Positions 24,260 to 31,826 of a stretch of 38,988 bases of DNA are shown here, one piece after another. Each line of letters starts with the position of its first letter. The stretch's first letter is position 1. Made by a program: the position numbers and the translations under genes. The notes beneath the pieces were generated by a model. That model was not told the origin of the DNA and did not search any database. It saw nothing but the letters and a program-made list of their open reading frames with translations. Source of the stretch: Candidatus Bathyarchaeota archaeon (GTDB taxonomy: Archaea; Thermoproteota; Bathyarchaeia; TCS64); the NCBI GenBank assembly GCA_018652685.1, contig JABIBQ010000005.1:1-38988 (forward strand), written 5' to 3'.

Positions 24260-25387
24260 TTGGATTTAAAGAAAACTCATCTATACGAGTATCACGCTGA
24301 ACATGGAAACGTTGTCGATTTCGGAGGATATGCGATGCCTGTCTGGTACGAGGGTATCCAGGCCGAGCACGGGGCTGTACGAGACTCGTGCGGCATCTTC
24401 GATACATGTCACATGGGCAGGACATGGGCCACGGGCCCGGATGTTGAGAGATTCCTCAATTATATAGTCACAAATAATGTCTCTAAACTTGAGCCAAATG
24501 GCGGCATGTACACCGTTATGTGCAAGTCATCAGGCGGTATCGTCGATGACCTCATCGTTTACAAGATCAACGACGAAAAATACTGGGTAGTGTACAACGC
24601 AAGCGGCAGGGAGAAGGACTTCAAGTGGCTGAAGAAGAACAGCAAGGATTTTAATGTCAAGCTGGAGGACGTCAGCGACACATATGCCATGATCGCAGTT
24701 CAGGGCCCAAAGGCGCAGGAGGTCATGCAGAAGATCACCGCGAAGAACCTTGACGAGATCGAGAGGTTCAACTTAGCCGAGCTAACCATCAGCGGCTACG
24801 ATGTGATAGCTGCACGTACGGGTTACACCGGCGAGGATGGCTTCGAGATATACGTTCCTGACTGCCCAGTTGACAGCCCCGAGAAGGCAATGAAGATCTG
24901 GACAGACCTCATCGGTGCAGGTGCTACTCCTTGTGGCCTAGGTGCAAGGGACAGCCTCAGGCTTGAGGCAGGTCTCTGGCTCTACGGCAGCGATATCGAC
25001 GAGAGCATCAACCCCCTGGAGGCAGGGCTAAGGTGGACAGTCAAGCTCAAGAAACCAGGCTACTTCATAGGAAACCGAGCCATCCAGAAAATGAAGGACG
25101 AGGGAATCAAGAAGACCCTGGTCGGCATCATGCTAGATGAGCGAGGCATCCCAAGACACGGCTACCCCATCCTCAACATGGAAGAAGAGGAGATAGGCGT
25201 CGTAACCAGCGGAGGCCACAGCCCAACACTGGGCGTGGGCATAGCCATGGCATACGTCCCACCTGAGTACAAGAAAAAGGGGACAGAGTTATACGTCAAA
25301 GTTCGCAAGAGAAACTTGAAGGGAAAGATAGTTAAGCACAGACCTTTCTATGATGATTCCGTATACGGGTGGAAGAGGGACAAATAA
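24260..25387 (+). CDS. gcvT: Glycine cleavage system T protein (aminomethyltransferase)
   Basis: Transfers the aminomethyl carbon from lipoylated GcvH to a tetrahydropterin, releasing ammonia. The 375-residue protein is full length. It has the N-terminal YGGYAMPVWYE-type segment, the catalytic-region GGIVDDLIVYKIND, TGYTGEDGFEIYVPDCP in the middle, and GLGARDSLRLEAGLWLYGSD before the C-terminal barrel. The start is TTG 24260; no in-frame ATG gives a complete N-terminus. Its stop overlaps the gcvH ATG (TAATG). The carbon acceptor may be H4MPT in this organism, which would connect glycine to the C1 pathway; that is inference. gcvP is not in the window. Confidence 0.93.
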   Translation: MDLKKTHLYEYHAEHGNVVDFGGYAMPVWYEGIQAEHGAVRDSCGIFDTCHMGRTWATGPDVERFLNYIVTNNVSKLEPNGGMYTVMCKSSGGIVDDLIVYKINDEKYWVVYNASGREKDFKWLKKNSKDFNVKLEDVSDTYAMIAVQGPKAQEVMQKITAKNLDEIERFNLAELTISGYDVIAARTGYTGEDGFEIYVPDCPVDSPEKAMKIWTDLIGAGATPCGLGARDSLRLEAGLWLYGSDIDESINPLEAGLRWTVKLKKPGYFIGNRAIQKMKDEGIKKTLVGIMLDERGIPRHGYPILNMEEEEIGVVTSGGHSPTLGVGIAMAYVPPEYKKKGTELYVKVRKRNLKGKIVKHRPFYDDSVYGWKRDK

Positions 25388-25788
25388 TGGCTGACGAATA
25401 CAAAATTGATGAAAGTGTATACTATACAAAGGAGCACGAATGGGCGAAGAAGAACGAGGACGGAACAGTCTCCGTCGGCGTCGACGACTATGCCCAGGGG
25501 CAGCTCCACGAGATAGTCTACGTTGAGCTCCCAGAGATGAACGCAGAGGTAGCACAGGCAGAGGCGCTCGGCGCGGTCGAGTCAGTCAAGGCAGTTAGCG
25601 ACATGTACAGCCCGATTGGTGGAAAGGTAGTTGCCATCAACGAGGAGCTTCTTGACAGTCCTGACAAGATTAACACTGACCCGTACGGTGAGGGCTGGAT
25701 CGCGAAGATCGAGCCAACGAACCTTGAAGGCGACCTAGCTAATCTGATGGACGCAGCGGCGTACACGGAATACTTAAAAACGCTTTAA
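25387..25788 (+). CDS. gcvH: Glycine cleavage system H protein
   Basis: Lipoyl carrier protein of 133 residues that shuttles the aminomethyl group between GcvP, GcvT and dihydrolipoamide dehydrogenase. The lipoylation site is Lys68 in GAVESVKAVSDMYSP, exactly the family motif. The fold also shows YYTKEHEWAKKNEDG near the start and the C-terminal DPYGEGWIAKIEP. The start is ATG 25387, overlapping the gcvT stop by one base; an in-frame codon at 25369 lies inside gcvT and adds non-family residues. It is followed 20 bases later by tRNA-Leu. Confidence 0.95.
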   Translation: MADEYKIDESVYYTKEHEWAKKNEDGTVSVGVDDYAQGQLHEIVYVELPEMNAEVAQAEALGAVESVKAVSDMYSPIGGKVVAINEELLDSPDKINTDPYGEGWIAKIEPTNLEGDLANLMDAAAYTEYLKTL

Positions 25789-25808
25789 CCTTTACCATTT
25801 TTCTCTAT

Positions 25809-25894
25809 GCGGGGGTTCCCGAGTGGCCAAAGGGGTCAGGTTCAGGTCCTGATGGACTAGTCCTCCGTGGGTTCGAGTCCCACCCTCCGCACCA
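25809..25894 (+). tRNA. tRNA-Leu (anticodon CAG)
   Basis: A complete class II tRNA of 86 bases including an encoded CCA. The acceptor stem pairs GCGGGGG with CCTCCGC (one G-U). The anticodon stem TCAGG/CCTGA encloses loop TTCAGGT with anticodon CAG at 25843-25845, and there is a long variable arm. The T arm is GTGGG/CCCAC with loop TTCGAGT. Discriminator A and the long variable arm fit leucine. Its 3' part is overlapped by the integrase reading frame, and its 5' half is repeated in inverted orientation at 26843-26874. Confidence 0.95.
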
Positions 25895-26814
25895 AAACTG
25901 AACCCCAGACATTACTGTTCGATTATCTTGTTGATTTTGAAAAGTTTCTGAGAAGTAAGCGGACGAAGAAAGGGTATCTTCTCGCTGATTCAACGGTCAA
26001 GTGTAAACTACGTATAGTCAAGTCCATGAACCGGCGAGTGAACCTTTGGGACCTTGACGCTGTTCAACGGTTTCTTGATACAGGTGAATGGACTGAGGGA
26101 AGAAAGGAGAACATGGCGTACGCCTACGCTGACTGGTGCACATTCAAGGGATTCCTCTATACTCCTAAGAAGTACAGACGGTCGAAGAAACTCCCATTCG
26201 TTCCCCTTGAGAAGGATATTGACCAGTTGATTGGAGGATTCGCGTATAGTAAGTATGGGGCTTTTCTTCAGTTATTAAAGGAAACAGGATTCAGACCGGT
26301 GGAGGCGTCAAGAATCAGGCCTATGGACCTTGACTTTACTCGACGCACAGTAACCTTGAACCAACCAGCGAAAGGAAGTAACCCCCGTCAACTACGAATC
26401 AGTAAGAAACTGGTCTCAATGTTAACTCCAATAATCGTGAACAAAGAGCATAATGAACGAATCTGGGCGTCTACTAGTCAGCATATTAGTGATAACTTTA
26501 GGAAGAAACGCAACAAGCTCTCTCAGTCACTAGGTAATCCTATATTCAAACAAATCACGTTGAGGACCTTCAGACACTTCAAAGGTACCCAAGAGTACGC
26601 TAGAACCAAGGATATCCTTCATGTGAAGGCCGTTCTAGGTCATGTGAATATCCAGAATACTCTCATCTATATTCGATTGCTTCAGGAAGAGCCAGATGAT
26701 TCATTCATTGTTAGGGCGTGTAAGGACCTTGATGAGTTTATTGAATCGTTGGGGAACGGGTTCGAGTATGTGTCAGACTATCAAGACATGAAGATAGTCA
26801 GAAAACGTAAGTGA
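25867..26814 (+). CDS. Tyrosine recombinase/integrase overlapping tRNA-Leu
   Basis: Phage-type tyrosine recombinase of up to 315 residues. Catalytic positions are Arg143 (TGFRPVEASRI), the box II motif with Arg236 (LRTFRHFKG, first His replaced by Arg), His259 (VLGHVNI) and nucleophile Tyr268 (TLIYIRLL). An N-terminal core-binding domain of about 100 residues precedes them. The frame is open only from 25861 and its first possible start is GTG 25867 inside the tRNA T arm, after an in-frame TAG at 25858. This resembles archaeal SSV-type integrases, whose gene overlaps the attachment site. The N-terminus may have been replaced by host sequence on integration. Base composition is AT-richer than the flanks. 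Confidence 0.85.
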   Translation: MGSSPTLRTKTEPQTLLFDYLVDFEKFLRSKRTKKGYLLADSTVKCKLRIVKSMNRRVNLWDLDAVQRFLDTGEWTEGRKENMAYAYADWCTFKGFLYTPKKYRRSKKLPFVPLEKDIDQLIGGFAYSKYGAFLQLLKETGFRPVEASRIRPMDLDFTRRTVTLNQPAKGSNPRQLRISKKLVSMLTPIIVNKEHNERIWASTSQHISDNFRKKRNKLSQSLGNPIFKQITLRTFRHFKGTQEYARTKDILHVKAVLGHVNIQNTLIYIRLLQEEPDDSFIVRACKDLDEFIESLGNGFEYVSDYQDMKIVRKRK

Positions 26815-26842
26815 ACGTGTCCAGCGCGAGCGTTGGGTTGTA

Positions 26843-26874
26843 AACCTGACCTCTTTGGCCACTCGGGAACCCCC
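26843..26874 (-). repeat. Inverted copy of the tRNA-Leu 5' half (att-like)
   Basis: The reverse complement matches tRNA-Leu bases 25811-25842 over 32 positions with one mismatch. Similarity stops exactly before the anticodon (after the two T residues of the anticodon loop) and two bases short of the tRNA 5' end. It lies 28 bases beyond the integrase stop and points toward it, so the integrase is bracketed by inverted tRNA-derived sequence. The remaining anticodon, variable and T arms are absent, so it is not a functional tRNA gene. Confidence 0.85.
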
Positions 26875-27051
26875 AGCTCATTATCGGCCATTAACCATTT
26901 ACTAACAATCACCATCCACCCTGAACCACTTATTCAACATACTCAACGAGGATGAGGGGCAGTCACCATAAAACAAATCGAATATAACCAGTTCAGAAGG
27001 GAAGAGAGAATCTTGTTTAGGATTCACGGTGGTGTTTTCAATCCAGTTTAC

Positions 27052-27483
27052 TTAGACACAGGTCCTTAGAACGAAGTCTTTCGCGTATTCATAGTCCTTG
27101 TCTCGGTAGACGGCCCCCACCACGGCCTCAAAGACCGTATGTAAGTTAGTCTGGTTGGCTCGACCACCCTCTTTAACCTGTCCTTCAGTGATTCTCAATG
27201 CGTGGTCCAAACAGTAATGAACGGCTCGTCCTGCGAGGTACTCTTTGTTAATACGCTTCTCTCTACGATTATGAAGTATCTCAGTCGAGAGGTTCGGCTA
27301 ATACTCATCTTCACTAACTACCCAGTAGAGCAGGGCGTCTCCAAGCCAAGCGAGTGACTCATTTTTCTTCTTTAACCCCATGTGAGGCTCATTCAAACAT
27401 GAGGAATGAGTCAACGCTTCAAGCAGATGATCTTGGTCCGCTAACTCGACGTTTAGTCGCATCTGAACTTCACCTAAATCCAT
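27052..27483 (-). pseudogene. RNase III-domain protein interrupted by an in-frame TAG
   Basis: Starting at ATG 27483, 61 codons end at TAG 27300-27298. The same frame then stays open for another 81 codons to a TAA at 27054-27052. The first part contains LLEALTHSSCLNEPH and the RNase III signature NESLAWLGDALLYWVVSE. The second part gives NKEYLAGRAVHYCLDHALRI and TVFEAVVGAVYRDKDYEYAK, the second half of the same domain. Two of the usual acidic catalytic positions look altered (A in SLAWLGD, T in TVFEA), so activity is doubtful. No double-stranded-RNA-binding domain follows. It may be a pseudogene or an amber readthrough gene; other genes here use TAG as a normal stop. Confidence 0.65.
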
Positions 27484-27764
27484 GAATAATCAGCTTACCA
27501 TCAATCATTAAGCAATATCCATAATCCCTACACTTTACAACTTTACAGCCCCTCACAAGAGAACCCACAACCGACTTGGCTTGCATATTGGACCCTGTAA
27601 ACTTGGAAACCCCATTATGGCGGCAAACCGAACACCGCGGGCCTAGTACTAGCGCCCTTGACAGAGTTAAAGAATAATTGGGCTGGTAAAATGATTACAG
27701 TGCACACACATTGAACCAATAAAACTTGAATACTCAGATATCCTCTAAGTAATTCCCGATCTAT
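27484..27764. other. Intergenic stretch with a short palindrome
   Basis: No convincing gene or RNA is visible in these 281 bases. The one structured element is at 27639-27657, where GGGC is followed by the perfect palindrome CTAGTACTAG, one extra base, and GCCC. It could form a hairpin or bind a dimeric protein. AT-rich sequence with CAATAAAAC about 45 bases before the hsdM ATG may act as its promoter. Confidence 0.35.
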
Positions 27765-28388
27765 ATGCCTATAATATCCCTTAGCGAACTTGAACAATAC
27801 TTATGGTCTGCAGCAAATATACTCCGAGGGCCAGTAGAACATTCTGATTTTAAAACTTACATTTTTCCTTTATTGTTTTTTAAGAGGATATCCGATGTTT
27901 ATGATGAAGAATATCAGCAAGCTCTTGAAGAATCTGGCGAAGATATAGAGTACGCCCATTATGCTGAAAATTACCGTTTCCAGATTCCTGATGGCGCTCA
28001 CTGGAAAGATGTACGAGAAAAGACTGTGAACGTTGGCCAAGCGTTATCCTATGCTCTGAGAGGCATCGAAAAAGCTAATCCCGACACTCTTTATGGTATT
28101 TTTGGGGATGCTCAATGGACAAATAAAGAGAGATTCTCTGATGGTTTACTTTTACAGTTGATCGAACATTTCTCTACCGTTAATCTTTCTAATTCAAATG
28201 TAGAACCCGATATGGCTGGTCAAGCTTATGAATATCTTATAAAAAAATTCGCGGATATTTCAAAGAAGAAAGCCGGTGAATTCTATACGCCAAGAAGCGT
28301 CGTTAGGCTGATGACCCTTATTCTTGACCCGAATGAAAAAGAAAGTATATACGACCCTGCCTGTGGAACAGGCGGTATGCTTCTTGAA
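27765..28388 (+). pseudogene. hsdM: Type I restriction-modification methyltransferase HsdM, 3'-truncated
   Basis: N-terminal 208 residues of a type I R-M modification subunit. The helical N-terminal domain (LRGPVEHSDFKTYIFPLLFF) is followed by the start of the methyltransferase domain, with KKAGEFYTPRSVVRLM and the SAM-binding motif I DPACGTGGMLLEA. The homology ends abruptly at the (GC)n tract of 28389-28399, before the catalytic Asn-Pro-Pro-Phe motif. After the tract the frame runs only to a TGA at 28451 through unrelated sequence. No hsdS or hsdR is present, so the fragment cannot be a functional R-M system. Its AT-rich codon use differs from the host genes. Confidence 0.85.
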
Positions 28389-28399
28389 GCGCGCGCGCG
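28389..28399. repeat. Alternating GC tract at first gene junction
   Basis: Eleven bases of uninterrupted GCGCGCGCGCG. HsdM homology stops on its left edge and secretion-ATPase homology begins on its right edge in a different frame. It is essentially identical to the tract at the second junction (29892-29903). Confidence 0.9.
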
Positions 28400-29826
28400 T
28401 CGGAATAGAGATACGCGAAGAGAAAGGCACTCTCAAATACCACGTCGTTGAACCGAACCTTACCCAAGACGAGCAATCACTTCTAGGCAGGATTAAAGAG
28501 CTTCTAATAGACCGGATGGATGTCTCGTTAGAGATTCTGCACGATTCTGAAAAGATAGAGGACTACCTGCGCAATCAAATGCAGCGTATGTTCAGAAAAT
28601 TCAAACGTGATATCCCAAAAGAATCAGAAGACAAGTTCATGTATTATCTGAAACGGGATTTCCTTGGGTATGGCATGATCGATCTTCTTGTACGCGACGA
28701 AAATATAGAAGATATCTCATGTAACGGGGTAAGAACGCCCATATATGTTTGGCATCGTACCTACGAATCCATACCAACGAACATTATCTACCAAACTGAG
28801 GACGAGCTTGATAAAACCGTAATACGACTCGCATACAGATCAGGACGTCAGATCAGCATTAGTCATCCAATCATGCAGGGAACACTCCCAGAAGGATTCC
28901 GTGTACAAATTACTCTGGAGGAAATCTCGAAGAGAGGTGATACCTTCACTATACGAAAATTCAGAGAAAACCCATTTACAATAGTTGATCTCATTAAGTA
29001 TGGCACTTTATCTCCTGAAATCGCAGCATATTTTTGGATCTTGGTTGAACACGGTCGCAGTATCATGATTTGTGGCGCAACTGCCTCAGGAAAAACTACC
29101 CTATTAAACTCGTTGAGCATGTTCATCAAACCCGAAATGAAGGTTATAACAATCGAGGAAGTCAGGGAACTAAGATTACACGAGAACTGGATCCCAATGG
29201 TTCCCCGTCCTAGCTATCAACCGGGTGTAGAAGAGATCACATTGTTCGACTTATTGAAAGCAAGTCTACGTCAGCGACCCGATTACATAGTAGTCGGTGA
29301 AGTTAGAGGAGAGGAAGCGTACACCCTATTCCAGGCAATTGCTACAGGGCACGGTGGGCTATGCACGATCCACAGCGATAGCGTCGAATACGCCATAAAG
29401 AGACTGCTTAGCAGACCAATGGACATCCCCGCAATGATGATTCCATTAATGAATGTGCTTCTACAGATTCGAAGAGTCAAGATAGGAAACAAGATTGTAC
29501 GAAGGGCAGATACTGTGACTGAGGTAATTGGCCTGAGCTCAAGTGATGAGGTTCAGATCGAACACAGGTTCAGGTGGGATTCCCATGATGACTCATACCG
29601 ATTCCTTGAATCAGCTGGAAGGGGCGAATCTATATTTAAACAAATATCCTCTTTACGACACATATCAGAGTACGTACTAGAAGAAGAACTTCAAAAGCGG
29701 ACAACAATTCTCGAATGGATGGTAAAAGAAAACATTAACTCTCCAGACAAAGTTTCAGAGATAGTACACACCTACTATACTAACCCCGAGGAAATACTGA
29801 CTAGAGCGAGGTTTGAATTGACGTAA
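28399..29826 (+). CDS. Pilus/archaellum-type secretion ATPase (FlaI/TadA/VirB11 family), 5'-truncated
   Basis: Hexameric traffic ATPase that powers archaeal type IV pili, archaella or related secretion. Homology begins at VGIEIREEKGTLKYHVVEP, which in intact relatives lies some 50-80 residues into the protein, so the N-terminus is missing. The core is intact: Walker A GATASGKTTLLNSL near base 29075, Asp box ITIEEVRELRLH, Walker B PDYIVVGEVRGEEA, and His box GHGGLCTIHSD. An ATG at 28324 would start the same frame but lies within hsdM and is not the natural start. The stop overlaps the next gene (TAATG), as in ATPase/membrane-platform gene pairs. Confidence 0.85.
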   Translation, partial: VGIEIREEKGTLKYHVVEPNLTQDEQSLLGRIKELLIDRMDVSLEILHDSEKIEDYLRNQMQRMFRKFKRDIPKESEDKFMYYLKRDFLGYGMIDLLVRDENIEDISCNGVRTPIYVWHRTYESIPTNIIYQTEDELDKTVIRLAYRSGRQISISHPIMQGTLPEGFRVQITLEEISKRGDTFTIRKFRENPFTIVDLIKYGTLSPEIAAYFWILVEHGRSIMICGATASGKTTLLNSLSMFIKPEMKVITIEEVRELRLHENWIPMVPRPSYQPGVEEITLFDLLKASLRQRPDYIVVGEVRGEEAYTLFQAIATGHGGLCTIHSDSVEYAIKRLLSRPMDIPAMMIPLMNVLLQIRRVKIGNKIVRRADTVTEVIGLSSSDEVQIEHRFRWDSHDDSYRFLESAGRGESIFKQISSLRHISEYVLEEELQKRTTILEWMVKENINSPDKVSEIVHTYYTNPEEILTRARFELT

Positions 29827-29891
29827 TGATCAGTGCCTTCTTGTCTGAGTTCGAAAAGATTTACAGAGTCAGTGGGCTTCAGCGTCCATTA
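29826..29891 (+). pseudogene. 5' end of a FlaJ/TadC-like platform gene, truncated after about 22 codons
   Basis: An ATG overlaps the ATPase stop, the arrangement expected for the membrane platform protein that follows FlaI/TadA-type ATPases. It reads MISAFLSEFEKIYRVSGLQR before the (GC)n tract at 29892. Past the tract the frame happens to stay open, but the protein is then plainly a D-aminoacylase. Platform identity rests mainly on gene order, since too little sequence remains to recognise the family itself. Confidence 0.5.
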
Positions 29892-29903
29892 GCGCGCGCG
29901 CGC
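29892..29903. repeat. Alternating GC tract at second gene junction
   Basis: Twelve bases of GCGCGCGCGCGC. The pilus-operon sequence ends on its left and the D-aminoacylase begins on its right. Base composition and codon use also switch here from AT-richer to the GC-richer pattern of the host. Confidence 0.9.
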
Positions 29904-30458
29904 ACAGGGGTAACCCTTGCTGTGGCCGCCAAGATACTGGAGAAGGATCCGTGGAACGCGCTCTGTGACCTGATAATCGCGGACCCTGATAGCATGGGTG
30001 CCCACACCGATTACAGGGGCATCGAGGCGCAGATGAAGGAGTTCTTCAGGCATCCACGTGGAACCGTTGGCCTCGACGTCGGGATAATCGATGATAGGGG
30101 CACAATGAAGATGTACCCACCATATGCGACTCCCTTACCTGACACGTTTAGTGGATACCCCAAGTTCTTCATGAGGTACGTCAGGGATAGCGACTTTCTC
30201 ACAATGGAAGAGGCCGTGCAGAAGACATCGACAATCCCTGCCAAGACCTACAGGCTCAAGGACAGGGGAACGCTGGTGAAGGGAGTCCACGCCGATATCG
30301 TATTAATGGATCAGGACGCCCTCGATCACACTGGTCACCCTGAGCTTACGGTGACCTACCCCAAGGGCATACCTTACGTGCTGGTCAACGGCGAGGTGGT
30401 TGTTGACAACGGCGTCCACAACGGGTCAAGGCCGGGTTCTATCCTACGTCGGGCCTGA
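29904..30458 (+). pseudogene. N-acyl-D-amino-acid deacylase (D-aminoacylase), 3' portion only
   Basis: C-terminal 184 residues of an amidohydrolase-superfamily D-aminoacylase. Recognisable parts are LEKDPWNALCDLIIADPDSM at the start, the GLDVGIIDDRGTMKMYPPYA region, and the C-terminal composite domain VKGVHADIVLMDQDALD and YPKGIPYVLVNGEVVVDNGV. The N-terminal metal-binding half (about 300-350 residues in the family) is absent from the window, so this fragment cannot be active. Its TGA at 30456-30458 abuts the stop of the convergent prepilin peptidase, forming TGATCA. This tight convergence matches other host gene pairs here, suggesting that native chromosome resumes at 29904. Confidence 0.85.
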
Positions 30459-31229
30459 TCACCGCGACAGGTACGCCATCACGGTGAACATTATGTCTCC
30501 GTAGACCACCGAGACCATGTAGCCAACAAACAGGGGGACGATGTATGGCAGGGTTGCCGAAACCCAGGCACGCCCCCTCCCATTTTCTTTGAGAATCTTG
30601 AATGCTTTGTTTGCCTTATCATCGTCCCAGATGTCAGGTTTCAGTACCAGCTCCCCCATTTCTTCAAGGGGGTACTCGAACGGAGGTCCTCTGATATTCG
30701 CGAGTGCCCTGTAATGACCTGTGAACATCAACCCCAGTTTTGTAAACTTCGATGTCTCAGGGTGAGCCTCGAAGAGCGAGACTCTTGTGCTCAATGAAAG
30801 GTTTAGCGAAAGCGTGTAGAATGCCGAGAGCAGCCCAGACAGTGCCGAGTTGGCGATAAGAGTGAACGAGAAGAGCAACGGCGGGTAACCCATGAACGGA
30901 AAGCTGGGTGTCCTAGGATGGATTATTGATAGAGCTACAAAAGCTAGGAGATCGGCCTCACCGAAAAGCCGGAAGTACCAAAGGACACCTGAAAGAATCG
31001 CCATGAAGCCCACGGAGAGGAGTATGTCAGCGATGGATAACATGCCCATGAATAACTCGTACGCTCCAAGGATAGCACCACAAAGTGCAGGTAACAACCA
31101 GACATAATCGTGGATCTCTCTGGTCTTAAAGTCCTTGTAGGACGCGTACCCCAGCATGGCGATTGACAGGGCGGTCCGGATGTAATCTATGAGGAGTAAG
31201 ACCGGAGCCATGACCATTCCATGTCCCAC
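30459..31229 (-). CDS. Archaeal prepilin/prearchaellin peptidase (A24 aspartic protease family)
   Basis: Membrane aspartic protease that trims class III signal peptides from archaeal pilins and archaellins. The two catalytic aspartates are Asp33 in SYKDFKTREIHDYVW and Asp93 in the GEADLLAF motif (Gly-x-x-Asp). It has several hydrophobic helices, including a C-terminal one near residue 230. A large soluble loop lies between residues 150 and 215, as in the FlaK/PibD type. Start choice is open: GTG 31229 or ATG 31217 or 31211. It diverges from the flavin-binding gene. It is a host gene; the nearby secretion ATPase fragment lies across a junction and need not be its partner. Confidence 0.85.
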   Translation of the reverse strand: MGHGMVMAPVLLLIDYIRTALSIAMLGYASYKDFKTREIHDYVWLLPALCGAILGAYELFMGMLSIADILLSVGFMAILSGVLWYFRLFGEADLLAFVALSIIHPRTPSFPFMGYPPLLFSFTLIANSALSGLLSAFYTLSLNLSLSTRVSLFEAHPETSKFTKLGLMFTGHYRALANIRGPPFEYPLEEMGELVLKPDIWDDDKANKAFKILKENGRGRAWVSATLPYIVPLFVGYMVSVVYGDIMFTVMAYLSR

Positions 31230-31269
31230 GGGTTTTTAGCTTTTATAGAGCCGTCGTGGAAGAGTAGGT

Positions 31270-31755
31270 ATGCTTTATCACATGACAAGGGGAGACAAGG
31301 AGTTCAAAGACCATGAGACAAAGGTAAAGGTGCTGAAATCCGAGAATTATATCACTTTGGCAATGGTTGACGACGGTGCGCCATACCTGGTGCCACTGAG
31401 CTTCGCCTATGACGAGGATAAGGACAGAATATACTTCCATATGGCAGGCAAGGGCAGGAAGCTCTCCGTCCTGAAGAAGAACCCCAATGTCTGGGGCATG
31501 GCATTGCAGGACCACGGCTACCACACGAAAGAGTGCAGCCACCTCTATGCGTCGATTATGTTCAAAGGGAAGGCGGTGTTCATCGAGGACACCGATGAGA
31601 AAAAGCACGCATTCAGGATCATGGCCGATCACCTTGAGGCCGATCTGGAAGCCCGCGAGAGGTTCGCCAACAACGAGAACATCCCGGGCACGGTGGTCGC
31701 GTACCTCGATCTCGATGACTGGTCCGGGAAAAAGTCAGAGGAAGTCACCATCTAA
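31270..31755 (+). CDS. Pyridoxamine-phosphate-oxidase-fold FMN-binding protein (NimA-like)
   Basis: A 161-residue split-barrel flavoprotein. The order of motifs matches the NimA-like flavin-nucleotide-binding group: ITLAMVDDGAPYLVPLSFAY near residue 35, then IYFHMAGKGRKLSVLKKNP near 65. A later segment is YASIMFKGKAVFIEDTDEKK. Relatives bind FMN and include nitroimidazole reductases and heme-handling proteins, but most have no known substrate. A CTTTTATAG TATA-like element lies about 25-30 bases before ATG 31270. No operon partner is evident. Confidence 0.78.
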   Translation: MLYHMTRGDKEFKDHETKVKVLKSENYITLAMVDDGAPYLVPLSFAYDEDKDRIYFHMAGKGRKLSVLKKNPNVWGMALQDHGYHTKECSHLYASIMFKGKAVFIEDTDEKKHAFRIMADHLEADLEARERFANNENIPGTVVAYLDLDDWSGKKSEEVTI

Positions 31756-31826
31756 CCCCCAATTTTGGCATAAATCTGAACAACGCTTAATATTCTATAT
31801 ACAAGATTTCTTGCGAGAGAACCGTT

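Noticed and set aside
26968-27069. A small open frame of 33 codons ending LDTGP, preceded by GAGGGG at a ribosome-site distance
   Set aside because: Its only suitable start would be ATA, there is no recognisable family, and it overlaps the end of the RNase III-like gene on the other strand.
27615-27797. A 60-residue minus-strand reading frame
   Set aside because: It runs antisense across the hsdM start and promoter, has no recognisable motif and no ribosome site.
27765-28451. A functional type I restriction-modification system
   Set aside because: HsdM lacks its catalytic Asn-Pro-Pro-Phe motif and C-terminus, and neither hsdS nor hsdR is present.
28324-29826. A 500-residue secretion ATPase starting at ATG 28324
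   Set aside because: The first 25 codons lie inside hsdM in another frame and do not resemble the ATPase family; homology starts only after the GC tract at 28399.
25809-29903. A single intact integrative plasmid or virus between tRNA-Leu and the D-aminoacylase
   Set aside because: No direct att repeat, no replication or structural genes, and at least two abrupt joins between truncated genes; the boundaries of any element cannot be defined.
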